A stretch of 64,000 nucleotides of DNA from Delphinapterus leucas (Eukaryota > Chordata > Mammalia > Artiodactyla > Monodontidae), in contig NW_022098066.1 in NCBI RefSeq assembly GCF_002288925.2, forward strand, positions 82,975,133 through 83,039,132. Reading direction: 5' to 3'. Numbering within the stretch: the first letter of the stretch is position 1; the number at the start of each line of letters is the position of its first letter. Made by a program: the position numbers and the translations under genes. The notes under the pieces were generated by a model. The model worked only from the letters and a program-made list of their open reading frames with translations. It was not told the origin of the DNA and made no database searches. Shown in pieces: positions 60,463 to 64,000 of the stretch.

Positions 60463-60470
60463 ATGTAAAT
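60463..60470 (+). promoter_or_regulatory. Octamer-like distal sequence element of the U1 variant
   Basis: ATGTAAAT, one base from the ATGCAAAT octamer, ends 203 bp before the U1 start. snRNA distal sequence elements bind Oct-1 at about this distance, and human U1 has a related TATGTAGAT element there. Confidence 0.6.
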
Positions 60471-60611
60471 CTTGCAGCTTATGGGTACAATTCCCCGCGA
60501 GCCACTTCCCGGGCTGTGGAAGTTTTCGGGAGAAGTTGCTTGGATTTTATTAGCAGAGTCGTTTGGAGGGGCTGAGAGGCGTGGAAGGGGAGGGGGTGCG
60601 GAGGGTGGGTG

Positions 60612-60640
60612 GGGAGCGTGTGTGTACAGTGTAGGCGTCT
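60612..60640 (+). promoter_or_regulatory. Proximal sequence element region of the U1 variant
   Basis: At -61 to -33 the sequence GGAGCGTGTGTGTACAGTGT and the following AGGCGTCT resemble the human U1 PSE region (GTGACCGTGTGTGTAAAGAG followed by AGGCGTAT, from memory). This is where SNAPc would bind. The AC-to-GC change in the core may weaken it. Confidence 0.5.
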
Positions 60641-60672
60641 AAGGCTGTACGGGGAGGCGGGGAAACTACTTC

Positions 60673-60837
60673 ATACTTACCTGGCAGGGGAGATACCATG
60701 ATCATTAAGGTGGTTTTCCCAAGATGAGGCTCACTCATTGCACTTCGGGTGTGCTGACGCTTGCGATTTCCCCAAATGCGGGAAACTCGACTGCATAATT
60801 TGTGGTAGTGGGGGACTGCGTGCGCGCTTTCCCCCTG
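60673..60837 (+). ncRNA. RNU1: U1 snRNA variant gene
   Basis: U1 RNA base-pairs with 5' splice sites in the spliceosome. The sequence starts ATACTTACCTGGCAGGGGAG, retaining the full splice-site-pairing 5' end, and ends GCTTTCCCCCTG; at 165 nt it is one longer than canonical U1. The Sm site AATTTGTGG (60797-60805), the U1A-binding loop ATTGCAC (60737-60743), stem-loop III and the stem-loop IV helix are kept. From memory of human U1 there are about 14 substitutions, at RNA positions 33, 34, 50, 52, 53, 60, 62, 63, 73, 77, 87, 89, 107 and 150. Positions 33-34 fall in the U1-70K-binding loop. It carries its own promoter elements and 3'-box-like sequence, so it is a DNA-level copy and not a retrocopy. 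It may be expressed (a vU1) or a decaying pseudogene. Confidence 0.9.
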
Positions 60838-60843
60838 CAGTTG

Positions 60844-60858
60844 GTGTCCAATAATAGA
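60844..60858 (+). promoter_or_regulatory. Degenerate snRNA 3' box
   Basis: GTGTCCAATAATAGA begins 7 nt after the U1 end. It aligns with the snRNA 3'-end processing consensus GTTTN(0-3)AAARNNAGA, with substitutions. It would direct Integrator cleavage if functional. Confidence 0.4.
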
Positions 60859-60944
60859 AATAATTTCTGCAGCCCGTGTAACACGCGGCTTGGGTTTTTC
60901 TGTTTTCATTTCGGGCTTTTTAAGCGCTTTAAGAAGTAGATAAT

Positions 60945-61119
60945 GGGTGTTCCTGATGGCGTAGTGTTTGGGGGTCCACCTGCCGATGTGGGGGACGCAG
61001 GTTTGTGCCGCGGAGCGGTGTGGGCCGTGGCCGCTAGGCCCGCGCCTGTGGAGCCTGTGCTGTGCAGCAAAAGGAGCCACGGCGGTAAGAGGCCTTCATA
61101 CTCTAAAAAAAAAAAAAAA
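60945..61119 (+). mobile_element. Internally deleted CHR SINE downstream of the U1 variant
   Basis: GGGTGTTCCTGATGGCGTAG head, B-box region, then a jump from GTTTGTGCC to the CGCGGAGCGG segment, losing about 30 bp. It has a 15-A tail. AAGTAGATAATG and AAGTAGGTATTG flank it. Confidence 0.85.
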
Positions 61120-61386
61120 GTAGGTATTGTATGGGAAGAGTAGGCACTGGTTCTATTTCTTCTTTGTGGGGAATCGCGTATGAACTTTCCATTCAAGTGG
61201 TGAGGTGTTTTACAGAAACCGTTTTTGAAAAATTATTTTAGTGCTTTAGTTTCTTACTCTGGCTGCTCCTTATTCTGCAGTAATTAGCGTTTCCGCAGCT
61301 TTTTTTTTTTTTAGAAGTTAGGCTTTCGCAATAAAAATCTCCCAGAAGATGTGAAACACAGGTTTTTTAAAAGGCGAGTAGTATGC

Positions 61387-61656
61387 GGGTTTTCCTGGCA
61401 GTGCAGTGGTTAAGGGTTTCCCGCGCGGCGCGGAGTACGGGTGCGAGCCTACCAGGAGTCCCCGTGCTGGAATTATTGTACTCTGCGCACTTGAAGGCTT
61501 TGCTCCGCAGCAACACAAGTCACTCCGTCAGAAAGTACGGCGATGAGTAGTAGCCACCGCTACCGCTTGCCGCAATAGGAAAAAAGCCCGCGCGTAGCAA
61601 CGGCGACCCAACGCAGCCGGAAATCAGTGAAATTAATTTTTTAAAAAGTAAGAGAC
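61387..61656 (+). mobile_element. Diverged CHR-1 type SINE
   Basis: The head GGGTTTTCCTGGCAGTGCAG is a mutated SINE start. The downstream half (AGCAACGGCGACCCAACGCA) matches the longer CHR-1 type tail region. It is more diverged than the CHR-2 copies. Confidence 0.7.
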
Positions 61657-62261
61657 TAAGAGTCTGATGAAAAATGGTAGTGAGTTATCCTGAGGGATGG
61701 GAAACTATGGGTCCAATTTATTGCTTGGAGAGTTTGCAAGCAATACGCACGAGGGCAAACTGAAATGGAGCCCAGTGGACCTTGTTGAGTTGAGAGCACG
61801 GAGCAGACAGCAGGAAAACCGCAGGAGTTATCTTTCAGCAGACAGACTCACAGAGATGAGAAAGATACTAAAAGTAAATCAGAACTGCAAAGGAGATCTG
61901 TTCATTGTGCAGCACAGTACTGAGCAGTGCGGCCGTAGGAGGAAACTCCCTAAGGTCGGGAGAAATCTTTGACAAGATCAGACTCACACAGGTCGTGCTT
62001 TTTACAAGCAGGTAGACTAAAGGGAAAAACAACAACAAAAAATCGTAATTCGTACGCGGTACCATCTTGCCTGAGTAGCGGAAGCTGGTTAGCCCCAGAC
62101 GGAGCGCTGCTCGGAACCACTTCGCAAATCAAGCTGTTTGCAAGTAACTTAACTGCATCCCTCAGCAAAGTTCAGCGTTTACAGGAACACAACTGTCCAG
62201 CTTCCAACAAGGCACCATTCACAATGCCTGGTCTATCAGAGATTTTGAGGTAGCCAAAGAG

Positions 62262-62535
62262 GCAGGAGGAATGACCCATAATGCAGAGACACATCGGTCA
62301 TTTGCAAATGACCCAGAGCTGATACAGATGTTAGAATCACCAGAGGAGGACATTAAAACATTTATTCCACCTGTATTCCGTAACTTAAAACAGTTAAATG
62401 TACACACGGAAAAACATTAAAAACAAAAGACCTGCTCTAACGTAAAGAGATGAAAACTACACTGTCTGAAAGGAAAACGTACGTACTACAAGGGATTAAC
62501 AATGAGCAATTCGAAAACACAGAAGAAAAAATTTT
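62262..62535 (+). mobile_element. Old L1 fragment near ORF1
   Basis: GATGTTAGAATCACCAGAGG, GAGGACATTAAAACATTTAT and GAGATGAAAACTACACTGTC match the ORF1-proximal region of old L1s. No open frame. Confidence 0.6.
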
Positions 62536-62885
62536 GAATAGGAATTGTCTTGACTTTGCAGAACACTTGGCGTAGAAAGCGAGTCCCAAACGAAAGGGCG
62601 GAGGCGTCCTGAGATGGGGCGGTGAATACTCCGCGCAGGTGGTGCCATGGAGCTTGATTTATGACGTCGCAGCTTGAGTAAGGGATGGCCGCCACCCGTG
62701 TGCGTGTGCCTTCATCCTCTGGCAGTTGTCCTGGAACGTACAAGGCAGATGACTTAGTGAGGGCAGCCCTCAGGTGGTGCAAAGAGACCAGGGGGTACCA
62801 GGTAAAAACCGGGAGCAGGCGGAGATCAGCTGAGTGGAGATTCCGGGAAAGGGTCTCTGGGGAGGAACTGAAAGGGCAGACACAT

Positions 62886-62889
62886 AAAA
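62886..62889 (-). terminator. Possible pol III terminator of tRNA-Asn
   Basis: AAAA on the plus strand is TTTT on the minus strand, 44 nt downstream of the tRNA 3' end. It is the nearest run of four; the distance is longer than usual. Confidence 0.4.
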
Positions 62890-62933
62890 GCGACAGCTGA
62901 GACCTCGCTCATCGCATATCTAAGACCAATCTT

Positions 62934-62950
62934 CGTCCCTGGGTGGGCTC

Positions 62951-63001
<51 letters not shown>

Positions 63002-63007
63002 AGAGAC
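62934..63007 (-). tRNA. tRNA-Asn (anticodon GTT)
   Basis: Read on the minus strand this is a 74-nt tRNA beginning GTCTCTGTGGCGCAATCGG and ending ACCCAGGGACG. The anticodon GTT sits in CTGTTAA between complementary CGGCT/GGTTAACCG arms. As far as I recall it is identical to the common mammalian tRNA-Asn(GTT). The A box TGGCGCAATCGG and B box GGTTCGAGCCC are intact. The surroundings are GC-rich with no SINE tail, supporting a functional single gene. Confidence 0.96.
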
Positions 63008-64000
63008 GAGCGGCTACGAGGTTTTCTTGTAATATCCTGGAATCAGAATGTATTCCTCGTCCCTTCCAACCCCAGCGGAAAAGAGATTCAAATGTATCTT
63101 GTCCAACCTCGCTGGCGCCATAGACACTGAGTCTCGTCGTCGGGCACGTCCGGCCGTGGACACCGAGCCCGAGTGAGCTGGGGTCTCCGACGAAGCCACA
63201 CCGGGCCCACGACCATCCTCGCCTGCTCCTGGCTGCCTCGAAAGCGGCACCTCTACACGAGACGACTGCCGCCTCTCTCAGGCTCAAGTCCTCCATTTTC
63301 CACTCGTGATCGGCCTCACCCGTCGCGCTCACCGCAAGTTCCCCTCCAGGCCCGGGTGGTCGTACGGGGGAAGGACAGCAACCGGCTGTGCCCCCACCGT
63401 TCTGCCCCCTCTGGGCGCCTCCAGAGAAGGGCTCCACGAGGCACAACCGGGAGTTTGTTCACCAGGCAGCCCCTCGCCCGGAGCAGGGCCTGGCATTCAG
63501 CAGTCGCCCAATAAATACCTCGCGGAGGATGCATTCCGCCGCCGGGGCCCGGCGTGGTGGGTAGACCAAGAATTCTTATGCCACCTGTAAGGTTTTAGTC
63601 CTCGATGAACCTAGATTTTTCAGATCAGCTGTTCTTCAAAACCTTTCTTCTAGCAGCTGATTTAGAACCAGATATAAGTCCTAGAAAGGCCAGGAGGGCA
63701 CCACCCCGACCTGCTCTGAACTCCCCACCCAAGGCGGTGCTGCGGCCTCAGCCTGCGGGCGCAGGTGTCGGGTCTGAGAGCCGTGAAGGAGGAAAGCTGC
63801 AAACCAGAAAGACGGCTGGGCTAACGTGGATCCGACCACAGTTCCGTAGGTCCCTGGTGGAGCACAGTGGTCGTGGTGTGATTGGTGCGGTGATGGGAGC
63901 CTGCCTGCTTGGGTCTGAACTCGAATCCTAACAGAAAACGGGTTTCCCGTGCCTGATCACCCCCGGCAACACCGTATGGTTCTACCTTTTGGACTTGGTG
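63008..64000. other. GC-rich flank of tRNA-Asn
   Basis: CpG-rich from about 63100 to 63560, then mixed. GGCCTGGCATTCAGCAGTCG followed by CCCAATAAATAC (63488-63519) resembles the end of a MIR/L2 element. Overlapping open frames on both strands reflect base composition. Confidence 0.4.

Larger units (their letters stand above)
60300..60660. promoter_or_regulatory. GC-rich snRNA promoter block
   Basis: About 360 bp rich in G+C and CpG with GC-box-like GGGCGGGG motifs, directly upstream of the U1 variant. The sub-elements are listed separately. Confidence 0.5.

Noticed and set aside
1..64000. CRISPR arrays, operons or phage modules
   Set aside because: No regularly spaced palindromic repeats, no ribosome-binding sites or dense coding; the window is mammalian. 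The periodic repeats found are microsatellites and an LTR tandem repeat.

Overview
The window looks like nuclear DNA from a whale or dolphin. At least eight copies of a roughly 200-bp tRNA-derived SINE of the CHR-2 type (CTTCCCTGGTGGCGCAGTGG head, pol III A and B boxes, A-rich tail) lie on both strands, with L1 elements of cetartiodactyl type, MIR/L2/MLT1/MER5/Tigger relics and class I ERV LTRs. This SINE family is the hallmark of Cetacea and close relatives. There are no prokaryotic genes and no long intact protein-coding ORFs.

Layout. 1.3-9.0 kb: an old minus-strand L1 interrupted by a nearly full-length younger minus-strand L1, with CHR SINEs in both. 13.2-20.8 kb: plus-strand remains of a flavin-containing monooxygenase gene whose protein matches FMO5. 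Coding exons corresponding to FMO exons 3, 4 and 5 (189, 163 and 143 bp), exon 8 (73 bp) and the first codons of exon 9 are present with good splice sites. Exons 6 and 7 are missing, and exon 9 runs into a stop after 13 codons, so this copy cannot make a normal FMO. 22.1-26.6 kb: a graveyard of ERV LTRs, one inserted into a Tigger-like element. 27.1-27.9 kb: a CpG island carrying tRNA-Gln(CTG). 28-45 kb: unannotatable sequence with old repeats and microsatellites. 45.7-53.8 kb: an L1 ORF1 fragment directly followed by a near-full-length broken plus-strand L1. 54-60 kb: old repeats. 60.2-60.9 kb: a U1 snRNA variant gene with an snRNA-type promoter, followed by two SINEs. 62.9 kb: tRNA-Asn(GTT) on the minus strand in GC-rich sequence.

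FMO5, tRNA-Gln, tRNA-Asn and U1/variant-U1 genes are also neighbours in human 1q21, so this looks like the orthologous region. The two tRNA genes appear intact. The most interesting locus is the U1 variant: it differs from the canonical U1 RNA recalled from memory by about 14 substitutions and one inserted base, yet keeps the 5' splice-site pairing sequence, the Sm site, the U1A loop, a UNCG tetraloop and a recognisable promoter, and two pairs of changes are compensatory in stem-loop II.

Limits: repeat families and gene identities were assigned by eye and from memory. Repeat edges are approximate unless a target-site duplication is quoted.
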